A stretch of 64,000 nt of DNA, from contig NZ_JAHVAA010000011.1 of NCBI RefSeq assembly GCF_019264485.1, positions 682,001-746,000 on the forward strand, given 5' to 3'. A program made the translations under genes and the position numbers. This DNA comes from Sediminibacterium sp. (lineage in GTDB: Bacteria; Bacteroidota; Bacteroidia; Chitinophagales; Chitinophagaceae). Shown piece by piece: positions 33,148 to 43,413 of this stretch; within the stretch, counting starts at the first letter, position 1; each line of letters opens with the position of its first letter. The notes under the pieces were generated by a model. That model was not told the DNA's origin, did not search any database, and saw nothing but the letters and a program-made list of their open reading frames with translations.

Positions 33148-36100
33148 ATGAGAAATTTCGTCTCAATGATGAAAGTGGCTTTTGTGCTGCTTTTTCTGTT
33201 TTCCCTGCCGGCCCTTGGTCAGAGTCAGACAGTATCGGGTACTGTTACAGATGCTGCGACAAAATTACCATTGGCGGGTGTAACTGTCAGGGTTGTGGGT
33301 GGTTCGGCCACAGCACAAACCAACGACAGAGGATCCTTCACCATCCGTGCGAACAACGGACAATCACTTCAGATCAGTTATGTAGGTTATGAAGGCAAGC
33401 GTGTGTCGGTTACCGGCAGTCAGCTTACTATTACATTAACTGCGGAAGTATCTGAACTGGAAGAAGTGGTAGTAGCGATGGATATTAAGCGTAAACCACG
33501 TGAATTAGGTTATTCTGTTCAGAAAGTAACCGGTAAAGAAATTGCCGAGTCGCAGCGTGAAAACTTTGTAAACAGTTTACAGGGTCGTGTAGCCGGTTTG
33601 TCGATCACACCTACGGGTGGTCAGGCCGGTTCATCATCATCGATTGTACTGAGGGGCTTTAACTCAATGGCCCTGAGTAACCAGCCACTCTTCGTAGTAG
33701 ATGGTGTAATCGTTGATAATGGTTCTGTAAATGAAAGTGGTGGTGGTGCTACCATTGGTATTGCATCTGATCAGCCGAATCGCGGATCAGATTATACCAA
33801 CCGTATCTCCGACATCAACCCTAATGATATTGAATCTGTAACTATACTGAAAGGACCAGAAGCTACCGCCCTTTATGGTAGTCAGGCTAGTTCTGGTGCA
33901 ATTGTTATTACTACCAAGAAAGCAAAAGCAACGGGAAAAGTGAGCGTTAATTATGATAACAGTTTCCGTATCCAGTCACTTACCCGTTTACCCAAAGTAT
34001 CTCATATGTACAGTCAGGGTAACAATGGTATTTCTGATAATTCAATTTTTACATATTACGGTCCTGCATACGGTGCAGATGAGAAAGTATACAGAAACCA
34101 GGTAGAAGATTTCTTTGAAACAGGTCTTGCACAAACACATAATGTGAGCGCTGATTATGGTACCAAGAATTCATCCTGGCGTTTTTCTGGTTCATTCTTC
34201 GACCAGAAAGGTGTGGTGCCAAACAATAAATTCTCAAGGTATAACCTGCGTGTTTCAAACACCACCAAGGTGAATAAATACATTGATTTTTCTCCCTCCA
34301 TCAGTTATATCAGAACCACTAACCACAAACCACAGCGTGGTGCCGGCGCATACCTGATGAACCTGCTGGTTTGGCCATCAAATAATGATGCAAGTCAGTA
34401 CCTCACTGAAGATTCTAAAAAGATCGCCATTGGTCAGGATGAGTTTGATAATCCATACTTCAACTCTAATTTCAACAGGGCTTACGATGTAAACGATCGT
34501 TTTTTGATGACATTGGGTGTGAACATCAATCCGTTCCCCTGGTTAAGTATCGCAGGTCGTTTCGGTTATGATACTTATCAGAATGACGGATTCTCTGTCA
34601 TGGACTCTGCATCATCTGCAAGACTGCCAACTACTTTTGGTGGAGGTTTTGTAAGAACATCAAGAGGATTCCAGGATAATTTCTACCGCAAATACAAAGG
34701 ATATAACCATACTATTACTGCTACTGCACGTAAGAGTATCGGAGCCTTTAATGGCCGTGCAATGGTGGGTACCATGTGGCAGGATTACCGTACAGAAATG
34801 TATGCAGTATCTGGTGCCGGTTTGAAAGGCAACTATAAAAACGGTATGGATAGTAACAACACCAATCCAGCTACCCGTATCCGTTTGAACAATGCATTGC
34901 GTAATGGCGGACCTAACTACGTGTTGAGCCGTCAGGTAGCTTTCTTTGGCGAGTTTGCCCTGAACTACAAAAACCTGGCATTCTTAACCTACTCTCATCG
35001 TTTTGAAGAGTCGTCTATCTTCCCTAAACAATTCAGAAGTTATAATTACCCAGCGGGTAGCGTGAGTTTTATTATGTCAGATATCCTTCCTTTTATCAAG
35101 AAAGGAAATGTACTGAACTACTTTAAACTGAGAGGATCACTTGCACAAACTGCAAGATCAAGCTCTCCTTATGCTAACCAGTCTGTATTTAACTTTGTAA
35201 ATTCAAGTGGTGGTGGTTTTGCATATGGGTTCTCTAACAACAACTTCTTCCTGGAGCCTGAAATTCAGAAGACTTATGAAGTGGGTGCCGAGTTTAAATT
35301 CCTGAACAGCAAAATCAACCTGGATGTTACTTACTATAACACCCTGAATGAAAAGCAAATTGCTGAAAACTTCAGAGCGAGTTATGGTACCGGTTTCGTA
35401 CTGAATACCCTGAACGTAGGTTCAACACGTAATACAGGTATTGAAGTTGCTATCGACGCAACGCCAATCCAGAAAAAAGACTTTGGCTGGACTACCCGTT
35501 TGAACTTCAACAGAATGCGTAATAAAGTGTTGAGTCTGCCTGCCAACGTTCCTGAATTTTATATCTCCGATACCTGGGTATTTGGTAATGCACGTGGTGG
35601 GTTGATTACAGGTGGCCCGAGTACCAGTATTACAGCTGCAGGATATCAGCGTAACAGTGCCGGTCAGATTCTTATAGAACCTACAACAGGCTTGCCACTG
35701 GTAGATGCAACATTCAAAGTAAGAGGCGATAGAAACCCTGATTTCTCAATCGGATGGAGTAATAACCTCCGCTACAAAAATTTCAGTCTGAGTTTCCTGT
35801 GGGATGTTAAAGTGGGCGGCGATATCTTCAATGCCAATGAAATGTTCCTCACCGTAAGAGGTAAAAGTTTAAGAACTGAAAGCAGGAAGCAGGCAATCGT
35901 GGTAAATGGTGTATTGAATGATGGTTTGCAGAATACAGCTAACCCAACTAAAAATACCATTGCCATTACACCTTATAACCTCCAGTCTTACTACACATTA
36001 AGAATGCCTGAAGAAGAGTTTATTGAAAAGGATGTAAACTGGGTTCGTTTAAGAGATATAACACTGAGTTATGTCTTCCCGGCGAAAGCCATCCGTAAGC

Positions 36101-36291
36101 TCAGCTTCCTGAAAGGGTTAAGCCTGTTTGCTACAGGAAACGATTTGATTCTGATTACTAACTATACAGGAGCCGATCCGGCTACCAGCGCCAATACATC
36201 AGCTACAAGAGGCGTGGGTGGATTTGGGTTTGACTTTGGTAACATTGCCACACCGGTAAGTGTAAACTTTGGTCTGCGTGCAGCCTTCTAA
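33148..36291 (+). CDS. SusC/RagA TonB-linked outer-membrane transporter
   Basis: The 1047-residue outer-membrane barrel takes up oligomers bound by its SusD partner, powered by TonB. The ATG at 33148 is followed by a signal peptide (residues about 1-25). Next come a carboxypeptidase-regulatory-like domain (SGTVTDAATKLPLAGVTVRV), the TonB-box and plug region (LSITPTGGQAGSSSSIVLRGFNS, LFVVDGV, LKGPEATALYGSQASSGAIVITTK) and a long beta-barrel ending in FGLRAAF with terminal Phe. Earlier in-frame TTG or GTG starts would put 35 residues before the signal peptide and are rejected. The substrate cannot be read from sequence. Confidence 0.95.
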   Translation: MRNFVSMMKVAFVLLFLFSLPALGQSQTVSGTVTDAATKLPLAGVTVRVVGGSATAQTNDRGSFTIRANNGQSLQISYVGYEGKRVSVTGSQLTITLTAEVSELEEVVVAMDIKRKPRELGYSVQKVTGKEIAESQRENFVNSLQGRVAGLSITPTGGQAGSSSSIVLRGFNSMALSNQPLFVVDGVIVDNGSVNESGGGATIGIASDQPNRGSDYTNRISDINPNDIESVTILKGPEATALYGSQASSGAIVITTKKAKATGKVSVNYDNSFRIQSLTRLPKVSHMYSQGNNGISDNSIFTYYGPAYGADEKVYRNQVEDFFETGLAQTHNVSADYGTKNSSWRFSGSFFDQKGVVPNNKFSRYNLRVSNTTKVNKYIDFSPSISYIRTTNHKPQRGAGAYLMNLLVWPSNNDASQYLTEDSKKIAIGQDEFDNPYFNSNFNRAYDVNDRFLMTLGVNINPFPWLSIAGRFGYDTYQNDGFSVMDSASSARLPTTFGGGFVRTSRGFQDNFYRKYKGYNHTITATARKSIGAFNGRAMVGTMWQDYRTEMYAVSGAGLKGNYKNGMDSNNTNPATRIRLNNALRNGGPNYVLSRQVAFFGEFALNYKNLAFLTYSHRFEESSIFPKQFRSYNYPAGSVSFIMSDILPFIKKGNVLNYFKLRGSLAQTARSSSPYANQSVFNFVNSSGGGFAYGFSNNNFFLEPEIQKTYEVGAEFKFLNSKINLDVTYYNTLNEKQIAENFRASYGTGFVLNTLNVGSTRNTGIEVAIDATPIQKKDFGWTTRLNFNRMRNKVLSLPANVPEFYISDTWVFGNARGGLITGGPSTSITAAGYQRNSAGQILIEPTTGLPLVDATFKVRGDRNPDFSIGWSNNLRYKNFSLSFLWDVKVGGDIFNANEMFLTVRGKSLRTESRKQAIVVNGVLNDGLQNTANPTKNTIAITPYNLQSYYTLRMPEEEFIEKDVNWVRLRDITLSYVFPAKAIRKLSFLKGLSLFATGNDLILITNYTGADPATSANTSATRGVGGFGFDFGNIATPVSVNFGLRAAF

Positions 36292-36330
36292 ACAGTATCA
36301 AATTATTCGTGTAACTACAAAGAAAATATT

Positions 36331-37968
36331 ATGAAACATACATTTTTCAAAAAACTGCTTATCGGACTTACACTTACCAGTGTAATGGCCGTATCATGTA
36401 GCAAAAAGATTGATGAAGCCTATCTCAATCCAAATGCCGATGTAAAAGTTCCGCCAGAGCAACTTTTGCCGGGTATTCTGGCAAGTATGGTAGGTAACGG
36501 TGCCGGTCATGGTTCGTCAAATGACAATCGTTTTGCCGGCCGTTATACGCAATACTGGCATTCGATCAGTGCCGGAAGCCAGGCCGACGCGTACGATATG
36601 ATGGGAGGCACTAACACCGTAAGTGATAACGCTGCTTCAATATGGCGTGCACATTATTACGACTTAGGTCAGAACCTGATGCGTATGATCGACTGGGCCG
36701 CTGAAGAAAAGAAATGGGATTATGTAGGTGTTGGACAGGCCATTTTTGCCTGGAGCTGGTTAACATTGGGCGATTACCACGGTGAAGTGATCCTGAAAGA
36801 AGCATTCAATACCAGTCTGATTACTTTCAAATACGATGAACCACAGGAGGTATATACTTATGTAAGACAACTTTGTCATACAGCATTAGCTAACCTGAAT
36901 AAAACAGGTGATGGTGTAAGTCAGGCAAACCTCGCAAAAGGAGATCAGTATTTCTATGGCGGTGATGTAAACAAGTGGAAAAAATTTGTTTACGGTGTAT
37001 TGGCACGCAGTTTCAATCACCTCAGTAATAAAAGCTCTTATAATGCTGATTCAGTAATTGCTTATTCAAACCTGGCTATTACTGCAAACGCAGATAATGC
37101 AACACTCAAGTATGTACAGACTATTTCCGCCAACTCTAATTTCTATGGACCGCTGAGGGGTAACCTGGGTACATTGCGTCAGGGAGCCTATTCTGTGAAC
37201 CTGCTGAATGGTACCAATCCGCACCCATCATTTAATGGGGTGGTAGATCCTCGCAGATGGTACCTGTTCCGTACAAATCCCAATGGTGGTTTTGTAGGAT
37301 TAGAGCCTAACAGGGGTAATGCAGGTATTACGAATGCGAATGACCGTCCGGAAAATTTCTGGGGAGGTACCAGTGCTACTACAGCCTCACCTGCAAATGA
37401 TGCAGCCTGTCGTTTTATCTTCAGAAATGCGGCTGAATTCCCTGTGATGACCGCCAGTGAAATTCAGTTCATGAAAGCAGAAGCGGCCTTCAAGAAAGGC
37501 GATAAAGTAACTGCTTTAGCTGCGTTCCGTCTGGGAGTGAGCCTGCATTTTGATATGCTGACTGACAAGTATAATGTGAATATACCTGCGGGTAATGAAA
37601 TTACATCTGCTACCAAAGCGGCTTATATGGCCAGCACTGCAGTGCCTAATGATCCGCTTACATTGACTTTAAGCCATATCATGATGCAGAAATACATTGC
37701 ACTCTGGGGTTATAATGCGTTGGAAACCTGGGTAGATATGCGTCGTTACCATTATACTGATGTTGATGCTACCACTACTTTACAGGTATATACCGGGTTT
37801 ACACCGCCAAGTGGTATCAATATGTATGCAGATAACGGTGGTAAGTTTGTTTACCGTGTCAGACCCCGTTATAACTCTGAATATGTGTGGAACTTCAATG
37901 AACTGGTGCGTATTGGTGCCGATAAACTGGATTATCATACCAAAGAAACCTGGTTCTCACAGAAATAA
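36331..37968 (+). CDS. SusD/RagB-like surface lipoprotein
   Basis: The 545-residue lipoprotein caps the SusC barrel and binds substrate outside the cell. The signal peptide ends in MAVSCS (lipobox Cys at about 24). The family features ASMVGNGAGHGSSNDNRFAGRYTQYW and the tetratricopeptide-like helices with MTASEIQFMKAEAAFKKGDK are of the SusD-like type 2 (PF12771-like). It is 39 bases downstream of susC, as in every such pair. It probably handles a peptide or glycan. No hydrolase is encoded beside it to name the substrate. Confidence 0.93.
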   Translation: MKHTFFKKLLIGLTLTSVMAVSCSKKIDEAYLNPNADVKVPPEQLLPGILASMVGNGAGHGSSNDNRFAGRYTQYWHSISAGSQADAYDMMGGTNTVSDNAASIWRAHYYDLGQNLMRMIDWAAEEKKWDYVGVGQAIFAWSWLTLGDYHGEVILKEAFNTSLITFKYDEPQEVYTYVRQLCHTALANLNKTGDGVSQANLAKGDQYFYGGDVNKWKKFVYGVLARSFNHLSNKSSYNADSVIAYSNLAITANADNATLKYVQTISANSNFYGPLRGNLGTLRQGAYSVNLLNGTNPHPSFNGVVDPRRWYLFRTNPNGGFVGLEPNRGNAGITNANDRPENFWGGTSATTASPANDAACRFIFRNAAEFPVMTASEIQFMKAEAAFKKGDKVTALAAFRLGVSLHFDMLTDKYNVNIPAGNEITSATKAAYMASTAVPNDPLTLTLSHIMMQKYIALWGYNALETWVDMRRYHYTDVDATTTLQVYTGFTPPSGINMYADNGGKFVYRVRPRYNSEYVWNFNELVRIGADKLDYHTKETWFSQK

Positions 37969-37990
37969 TCACACCCTCAAAACTTAACAG

Positions 37991-38776
37991 ATGAAAAAAA
38001 TACTATCATATACAGCCTTACTTGCTGCAGGGATGATGACCATCATTGCGTGTGAGAAACAGGCCGATAAGACAGCTACATTTACGTCAGCTTCCGATAT
38101 GGCTTTTGTGAATGTAATACATGCATCTCCTAATTTCAGACAGGTGTTTAATGCACCCGACTCGATCAATGTATTCATCAATAACAATAAAGTAAACGGA
38201 GCTTTAATTACTTATGGAGGCACATTTCCTACACCTGCAACTTCATTGAGTGGATATATTGCATTAGCTCCGGGATTGCAGAATATTAAACTTACAGTGG
38301 CGGGAAGAGTTACTCCGGATTCTATTCCGCTGACGACTTTGTCTAAAATATTTTCAAAAGGACAAAAGTATTCACTGATCATTACAGACGCCATTCAAAA
38401 TGCAAGAGACTCTTCTAAGATTTTGCTGCCGGATGTGTATACAAAACCCAATCCCGGAAGCTATAGTCTTCGTTTTGTAAATGCTGTTTCTACTGATACA
38501 GCAGGTACATTGGTAAGTGTATTCTCAACCAGAAGAAATGCGCATATCTTCAACAGTATCGCACAAGGTGGTGTGGCTAATTTCCAGTCATTCCCTTATA
38601 ATATTCAGTTGAATGATACCCTGTATATCCGTAGACCCGGAAGCACTTATAACCTCGATACATTAAACAATGTTTCTTTCAGCAACCAGAGAGTATATAC
38701 CCTCATTTATCGCGGTGATGGAAGAACCAATGTAGGAACCAAAGCAAGAGCATTGGTAACCTATTTACACGAATAA
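37991..38776 (+). CDS. DUF4397 lipoprotein
   Basis: The 261-residue protein has a signal peptide with lipobox MTIIACEK (Cys at about 21). It then carries a DUF4397-type Ig-like domain with AFVNVIHASPN, DSINVFINNNKV and GQKYSLIITD. A second similar beta region (SLRFVNAVSTDTAGTLVSVFS) follows. It is the third gene of the SusC/SusD operon, 22 bases after susD, and so is likely a surface accessory protein that helps bind the substrate. The function is unproven. Confidence 0.85.
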   Translation: MKKILSYTALLAAGMMTIIACEKQADKTATFTSASDMAFVNVIHASPNFRQVFNAPDSINVFINNNKVNGALITYGGTFPTPATSLSGYIALAPGLQNIKLTVAGRVTPDSIPLTTLSKIFSKGQKYSLIITDAIQNARDSSKILLPDVYTKPNPGSYSLRFVNAVSTDTAGTLVSVFSTRRNAHIFNSIAQGGVANFQSFPYNIQLNDTLYIRRPGSTYNLDTLNNVSFSNQRVYTLIYRGDGRTNVGTKARALVTYLHE

Positions 38777-38797
38777 GAATAGTTAAGAATATCCTTT

Positions 38798-38826
38798 AAA
38801 AAGCCCTTCACTGAAGGGCTTTTTTA
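38798..38826. terminator. Terminator between the SusCD operon and the DnaJ-like gene
   Basis: The perfect stem AAAAAGCCCTTCA / TGAAGGGCTTTTT has a minimal loop. It lies between convergent genes and can stop transcription from both sides. Confidence 0.88.
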
Positions 38827-39456
38827 TGCATAGTATATCAGTACACAGGTAATAAGCGCTATTAAAAGCGCCACCCATATTTTATACCTGTTCCAGTAAT
38901 ACTGTCTTTTATAATTGGTCAGAAAATGAGTGATGCTGTCTGTAGCGTTTTTATTTAGTCCATTTATTTGCCGGAGGGTATTTACAAACTGCATACAGTC
39001 GCTCCAGTTCAGGTATTGAATGCAAAACAAAACATTCGATATGAGTAACCCATTTTGTTGCTCATCATTGTATTTCTCCAGTAACTGTATATGATATACG
39101 GATAGTAAGGCCTGAAGGTCGTTTACCAATCGGTCCAGGTTAATTCGATCCGGATTACCTGCTTTAATCCGCTGCACCAGTTCATCACTCATTAGTCTTA
39201 CTTCTTCAGGAGTAGTGGCAATGATACGTGTAACAGTTTTTCCTGGAAAACGGGTAAAATCATATTTCTTTCGCTGCAAAGGATCGCTCAAAACAGCATA
39301 AGCCTCACGGATCATGACAAACTGGGCAGCAGCCTGTTGGGAAGTATTTTTATCGGGATGAAATTCCAGTGCCAATCTGCGATAGGCTTTCCTGATATCA
39401 GCAGCACTTGCAGTAGGTTGTAATTGTAAAACCTGGTAATAGTCTTTGTCAAACAT
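38824..39456 (-). CDS. J-domain protein with C-terminal membrane helix
   Basis: The 210-residue protein has an N-terminal J domain (about 1-66) with YYQVLQLQPTASAADIRKAYRRLALEFHPDKN and the HPD motif that stimulates DnaK ATPase. A helical middle part follows, then a hydrophobic C-terminal helix (WVALLIALITCVLIYY). It could recruit DnaK to the membrane. There is no Gly/Phe region or zinc domain, so it is not the main DnaJ. It follows the STAS gene with a 78-base gap containing a heptad hairpin. Confidence 0.85.
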   Translation of the reverse strand: MFDKDYYQVLQLQPTASAADIRKAYRRLALEFHPDKNTSQQAAAQFVMIREAYAVLSDPLQRKKYDFTRFPGKTVTRIIATTPEEVRLMSDELVQRIKAGNPDRINLDRLVNDLQALLSVYHIQLLEKYNDEQQNGLLISNVLFCIQYLNWSDCMQFVNTLRQINGLNKNATDSITHFLTNYKRQYYWNRYKIWVALLIALITCVLIYYA

Positions 39457-39469
39457 TTAAACAAATTTG

Positions 39470-39531
39470 CAGATCTCAGATGGCAGATTTGAAAAATAAA
39501 TCTGACATCTGCCATCTGAGATCTGACATCA
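39470..39531. repeat. Heptad-repeat hairpin (CAGATNN type)
   Basis: Left arm: CAGATCT, CAGATGG, CAGATTT in exact 7-base register (39470-39490). Right arm: about five words ending in ATCTG (39497-39531), the complement. The loop is short. The hairpin fills the gap between STAS and DnaJ-like genes of the same direction. Confidence 0.88.
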
Positions 39532-39534
39532 AAA

Positions 39535-39933
39535 TTATTCTGCTTTATCAAACTCCACATCATCCCCATCCAATAACTCTCTTTCAATTTCTTCCATCTG
39601 CACAATATCCCAGGCTTCACTTTCGGTAGGGGTAATATTCATGAAATCGAGCAGCTCTTCTTTTTCAAAAACAGCTTCAAGAGGTTCTTTTATATTACAT
39701 AAAACAAAGGAAGCACTGTTTTCATAAAAATGCTGTTGTAAGCCGGCAATGGCACTGGCTGCTTCGGCTTCTATTTCAGTTACAGGCTCGAGGTTTAAAA
39801 CAATATTTTTAACCGGTTGTTGAAGAAAAGCAGAACAGGTTTCGGCAAGTTTTGCTGCTATATTGGCAGAAATAATCGGCACAACTGGTGTTACAACGGT
39901 GAATTTCTCTTTGGTATCAATTTTGACTTCCAT
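39535..39933 (-). CDS. STAS-domain protein
   Basis: The 132-residue cytoplasmic protein has the STAS / anti-sigma-antagonist fold: VKIDTKEKFTVVTPVV, then NIVLNLEPVTEIEAEAASAIAGL and a helix. The conserved phospho-serine of SpoIIAA-type proteins is not obvious at the usual place. An acidic tail (EEIERELLDGDDVEFD) is added. I use the ATG at 39933 rather than a TTG two codons earlier. Its partner and the pathway are unknown. Confidence 0.7.
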   Translation of the reverse strand: MEVKIDTKEKFTVVTPVVPIISANIAAKLAETCSAFLQQPVKNIVLNLEPVTEIEAEAASAIAGLQQHFYENSASFVLCNIKEPLEAVFEKEELLDFMNITPTESEAWDIVQMEEIERELLDGDDVEFDKAE

Positions 39934-40025
39934 TTGCAACGAAGGTTAGGTTAACAACTGTGAATAACTGATGCACAACTTCGCTCAAAAATATTCGTTA
40001 TAATTGTATAAATCCAATTTAGGTT

Positions 40026-42581
40026 ATGGATAATAATTTTTCAGCACAGGTTAAAGAGATCATCTCTTTCAGCAGGGAAGAGGCTTTGCGGCTCGGTAAC
40101 GACTTCATTGGCACAGAACACCTGTTATTGGGTTTGATCAGGGATGGTGATAATACCGCCATCAAAGTGTTAAAACAACTCAATGTAGACCTTTACGAAT
40201 TAAGGAAAGAAGTGGAGCTGGCGGTAAAAGATAAGACAGGTAAAAATATTGCCAATATCAATAGTTTACCCCTTACCAAACAGGCCGAAAAAGTAATCAG
40301 GGTAACGGTACTCGAAGCCAAGGCATTAAAAAGCCCCCTGGTAGAAACCGAGCACCTGATGCTCAGCATCCTTAAGAATAAAGAAAATATTGCTACACAG
40401 ATATTGAACCAGTTCGATATTGACTACGATCTGTTCCGCAATGAGTTAGGAATGGTTGGCTCAGCCAATCCACCTAATCCAAGGGCTGAATTCAGTGATG
40501 AGGGAGAAGATGAATTTGATGAAGAAAAACGCTCATCGGGATACCAGCAGCAGAAAGCGGGTGGTAAAACAGGGGCCAATGCAAAAAGTAAAACCCCTGT
40601 ACTCGACAATTTTGGCAGAGATATTACCAAATTGGCAGAATCAGGATCTCTTGACCCGATTGTAGGCAGGGAAGAAGAAATTGAAAGGGTAAGCCAGATA
40701 TTGAGCCGCCGTAAAAAGAATAACCCCATTCTTATTGGTGAGCCGGGTGTGGGTAAAACAGCAATTGTAGAAGGACTGGCCCTACGTATCGTTCAGCGAA
40801 AAGTAAGCCGGGTTTTATTTGATAAAAGAGTGATTTCACTCGATCTGGCTGCACTGGTTGCGGGTACCAAATACCGTGGTCAGTTTGAAGAAAGAATGAA
40901 AGCCATCATGAATGAACTGGAAAAAAACAGGGATGTGATTCTCTTCATTGATGAAATTCATACCATTGTAGGAGCAGGTGGTGCCAGTGGGTCTCTTGAT
41001 GCATCTAATATTTTCAAACCCGCATTGGCAAGAGGGGAGCTGCAATGTATCGGAGCATCTACACTCGATGAGTATCGAATGTACATTGAGAAAGATGGTG
41101 CATTGGACAGACGCTTCCAGAAAGTGCTGGTAGAACCACCCAGTGTGGAAGACACCATCATCATACTCAACAATATCAAATCGAAATACGAAGACTTCCA
41201 CAACGTGAGTTATGCTGATGATGCCATCGACGCCTGTGTGAAACTGAGTGATCGTTATATGACCGACAGGTTATTACCCGATAAAGCCATCGATGTACTG
41301 GACGAAGTAGGAGCCCGGGTGCATTTGAAAAACATCAATGTACCGGAAGAAATTGTAGAACTGGAGAAGAAGATCGAAGACATCAAGAACGAAAAGAATA
41401 AAGTTGTCAAGAGTCAGCGTTTTGAAGAAGCCGCTGCTTTACGTGATACAGAAAAAAGACTGGGCGAAGAACTGGAAAAAGCTAAGAACCAGTGGGAAGA
41501 GGAAAGCAAACACAAACGCTATCCTATTTCCGAAGAACATATTGCTGAAGTTGTGAGTATGATGACCGGTATTCCTGTGAAACGTATGGTACAGGCAGAA
41601 ACAGAGAAACTGCGCAGGATGAGTGAAGACATGAAAGGAATGGTGATTGGTCAGGACGAAGCAATACAGAAAGTGGTAAAAGCCATTCAACGTAACAGGG
41701 TAGGTTTGAAAGATCCTAAAAAACCAATTGGTACTTTTATCTTCCTCGGCCCCACAGGTGTAGGTAAAACAGAGCTGGCTCGTTCACTTGCGAGGTATAT
41801 GTTCGATTCGGAAGATTCGCTGATACGGATCGATATGAGCGAATACATGGAGAAATTTACCGTAAGCCGTTTAATAGGAGCACCTCCGGGTTATGTGGGT
41901 TATGAAGAAGGCGGACAACTTACAGAGAAAGTAAGAAGAAAACCATACTGTGTAATTCTGCTCGATGAAATAGAGAAAGCGCATCCCGATATCTACAATA
42001 TACTTTTACAGGTATTGGATGACGGACAATTAACGGACGGACTTGGCAGAAAAGTTGATTTTAAAAATACCATGATTATCATGACATCGAATATCGGTGT
42101 ACGCCAGTTGAAGGAGTTTGGTGATGGTGTGGGTTTTGCTACTGCTACCCGTATACAGAATGCAGAAGAAAATAACAAAGCAGTCATTGAAAAAGCACTG
42201 AAACGTACATTCTCTCCTGAATTCCTGAACCGTATTGATGATGTGGTGGTATTTAATGCACTGAACCAGGAGAATATCTTCAATATCATCGATATACTCA
42301 TGAAAGGGGTATCGAAACGCTTGCAGAACCTGGGTTTTTCACTTGAACTGACTCCGGCCGCAAAAGAATTTATTTCTGAAAAAGGATACGATTCACAGTT
42401 TGGTGCAAGACCATTGCACAGGGCCATCCAGAAATACCTGGAAGATCCTTTGGCTGAAGAAATTCTGAATATGAATATCAAACAGGGAGATGTATTAATT
42501 GCAGATCTGGATAAAGAATCAGGTAAACTGAAATTCGATTTCCAGAAAAGGGTAGAAGAAGGCGAAAGCGCAAATGTATAA
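40026..42581 (+). CDS. clpC: Clp protease ATP-binding subunit ClpC
   Basis: The 851-residue AAA+ unfoldase feeds proteins to ClpP. It has two N-terminal Clp repeats (about 1-145). The first AAA+ module has Walker A GEPGVGKT starting at residue 238 and Walker [15 protein letters not shown] motif sits in the middle ([20 protein letters not shown], about residues 460-485). The second AAA+ module has Walker A GPTGVGKT near residue 575, followed by the ClpB-type C-terminal domain. UVR plus the N domain separate ClpC from ClpB and ClpA. An intrinsic hairpin follows. Confidence 0.96.
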   Translation: MDNNFSAQVKEIISFSREEALRLGNDFIGTEHLLLGLIRDGDNTAIKVLKQLNVDLYELRKEVELAVKDKTGKNIANINSLPLTKQAEKVIRVTVLEAKALKSPLVETEHLMLSILKNKENIATQILNQFDIDYDLFRNELGMVGSANPPNPRAEFSDEGEDEFDEEKRSSGYQQQKAGGKTGANAKSKTPVLDNFGRDITKLAESGSLDPIVGREEEIERVSQILSRRKKNNPILIGEPGVGKTAIVEGLALRIVQRKVSRVLFDKRVISLDLAALVAGTKYRGQFEERMKAIMNELEKNRDVILFIDEIHTIVGAGGASGSLDASNIFKPALARGELQCIGASTLDEYRMYIEKDGALDRRFQKVLVEPPSVEDTIIILNNIKSKYEDFHNVSYADDAIDACVKLSDRYMTDRLLPDKAIDVLDEVGARVHLKNINVPEEIVELEKKIEDIKNEKNKVVKSQRFEEAAALRDTEKRLGEELEKAKNQWEEESKHKRYPISEEHIAEVVSMMTGIPVKRMVQAETEKLRRMSEDMKGMVIGQDEAIQKVVKAIQRNRVGLKDPKKPIGTFIFLGPTGVGKTELARSLARYMFDSEDSLIRIDMSEYMEKFTVSRLIGAPPGYVGYEEGGQLTEKVRRKPYCVILLDEIEKAHPDIYNILLQVLDDGQLTDGLGRKVDFKNTMIIMTSNIGVRQLKEFGDGVGFATATRIQNAEENNKAVIEKALKRTFSPEFLNRIDDVVVFNALNQENIFNIIDILMKGVSKRLQNLGFSLELTPAAKEFISEKGYDSQFGARPLHRAIQKYLEDPLAEEILNMNIKQGDVLIADLDKESGKLKFDFQKRVEEGESANV

Positions 42582-42602
42582 GAGAAGGTAAGTGCTCAAT
42601 AT

Positions 42603-42634
42603 AAAGGCTCTGCTGAAAAGCAGGGCTTTTTTTG
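42603..42634 (+). terminator. Intrinsic terminator after clpC
   Basis: GGCTCTGCT pairs with AGCAGGGCT allowing G-U pairs, followed by seven T. It is directly followed by a heptad-repeat hairpin. Confidence 0.7.
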
Positions 42635-42652
42635 TAAATGGTGGAAGGGCTA

Positions 42653-42722
42653 GTGAGTAATGAATAGTCGGTAGACAATAGTTTTTGACAATTCACTCAC
42701 TGCTCACTACTGACTACTCATT
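42653..42722. repeat. Heptad-repeat hairpin (GTSARTR type), clpC/ubiX
   Basis: Left arm: GTGAGTA, ATGAATA, GTCGGTA, GACAATA in 7-base register (42653-42680). Right arm: ATTCACT, CACTGCT, CACTACT, GACTACT (about 42691-42718). The right arm runs into the ubiX stop codon at 42718-42720. Confidence 0.85.
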
Positions 42723-43281
42723 CCTGCCCCCATCTGTATGAATGTTGCTCGAGACCGGCGATATCCAGCACCCTGTCAACAACGGTAGCAGCAGCTTCTT
42801 CAATGGTTTGGGGGCGGCTGTAGAATGATGGAGTAGCCGGACAGATAATACCACCTGCCAATGTTACCGTCTCCATGTTTTTAATGTGGATGAGATTGTA
42901 GGGCGTTTCACGCACCAACAGAATCAGTTTTCTTCTCTCTTTCAGTATTACGTCTGCAGCACGTGTAACAAGATCGTCGCTCACGCCTGCCGCAATACGC
43001 CCCAGTGTTCCCATACTGCAGGGGGCAACAATCATAATATTGTATTTGGCAGACCCTGAAGCAAAAGGGGCGTTAAAATCGTATTTATCAAAATAGCGGA
43101 AAGGGTAGTTGTTATAATCTTCATTACCCAATTCTGTTCTCCATACTTCTTTGGCATTCTTGCTCATAACTATACCCACTTCCTCATATTGGTTACTGAG
43201 TGAAATAAGTTTATCAAGAAGGAGTTTTGCATATACAGAACCGCTGGCACCCGTAATGGCAATGGCTATTTTGTTACTCAT
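42718..43281 (-). CDS. ubiX: UbiX-type flavin prenyltransferase
   Basis: The 187-residue cytoplasmic enzyme makes prenylated FMN for UbiD-type decarboxylases. The N-terminal FMN motif AIAITGASGSVYAKLLLDKL, the SGSAKYNIMIVAPCSMGTLGRIAAGVSDDLVTRAADVILKE region and VRETPYNLIHIKNM with the catalytic C-terminal P-A-PSFY are all present. No UbiD partner is encoded in the window. It starts at ATG, with a -7 element 23 bases upstream. Confidence 0.93.
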   Translation of the reverse strand: MSNKIAIAITGASGSVYAKLLLDKLISLSNQYEEVGIVMSKNAKEVWRTELGNEDYNNYPFRYFDKYDFNAPFASGSAKYNIMIVAPCSMGTLGRIAAGVSDDLVTRAADVILKERRKLILLVRETPYNLIHIKNMETVTLAGGIICPATPSFYSRPQTIEEAAATVVDRVLDIAGLEQHSYRWGQE

Positions 43282-43303
43282 GGTAACGCTTTATACTGAA
43301 AAA

Positions 43304-43311
43304 CAAAGTTA
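43304..43311 (-). promoter_or_regulatory. -7 promoter element of ubiX
   Basis: The minus strand reads TAACTTTG, a full TAnnTTTG match, 23-30 bases upstream of the ATG at 43281. No matching TTG lies at -33. Confidence 0.5.
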
Positions 43312-43337
43312 AAGGGAAAAGGTTGGGAAATACATTA

Positions 43338-43407
43338 AATCAAAAGTCAAAATTCAAAAGCCAAAATGTACATTTCAGCTTTTGAATTTTGACTTTTGAT
43401 TTTTAAT
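43338..43407. repeat. Heptad-repeat hairpin (ANTCAAA type)
   Basis: Left arm: AATCAAA, AGTCAAA, ATTCAAA, AGCCAAA in exact register (43338-43365). Right arm: TTTTGAA, TTTTGAC, TTTTGAT, TTTTAAT in exact register (43380-43407). It fills the gap between glgP-type and ubiX genes of the same strand. Confidence 0.9.
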
Positions 43408-43413
43408 TTATAC

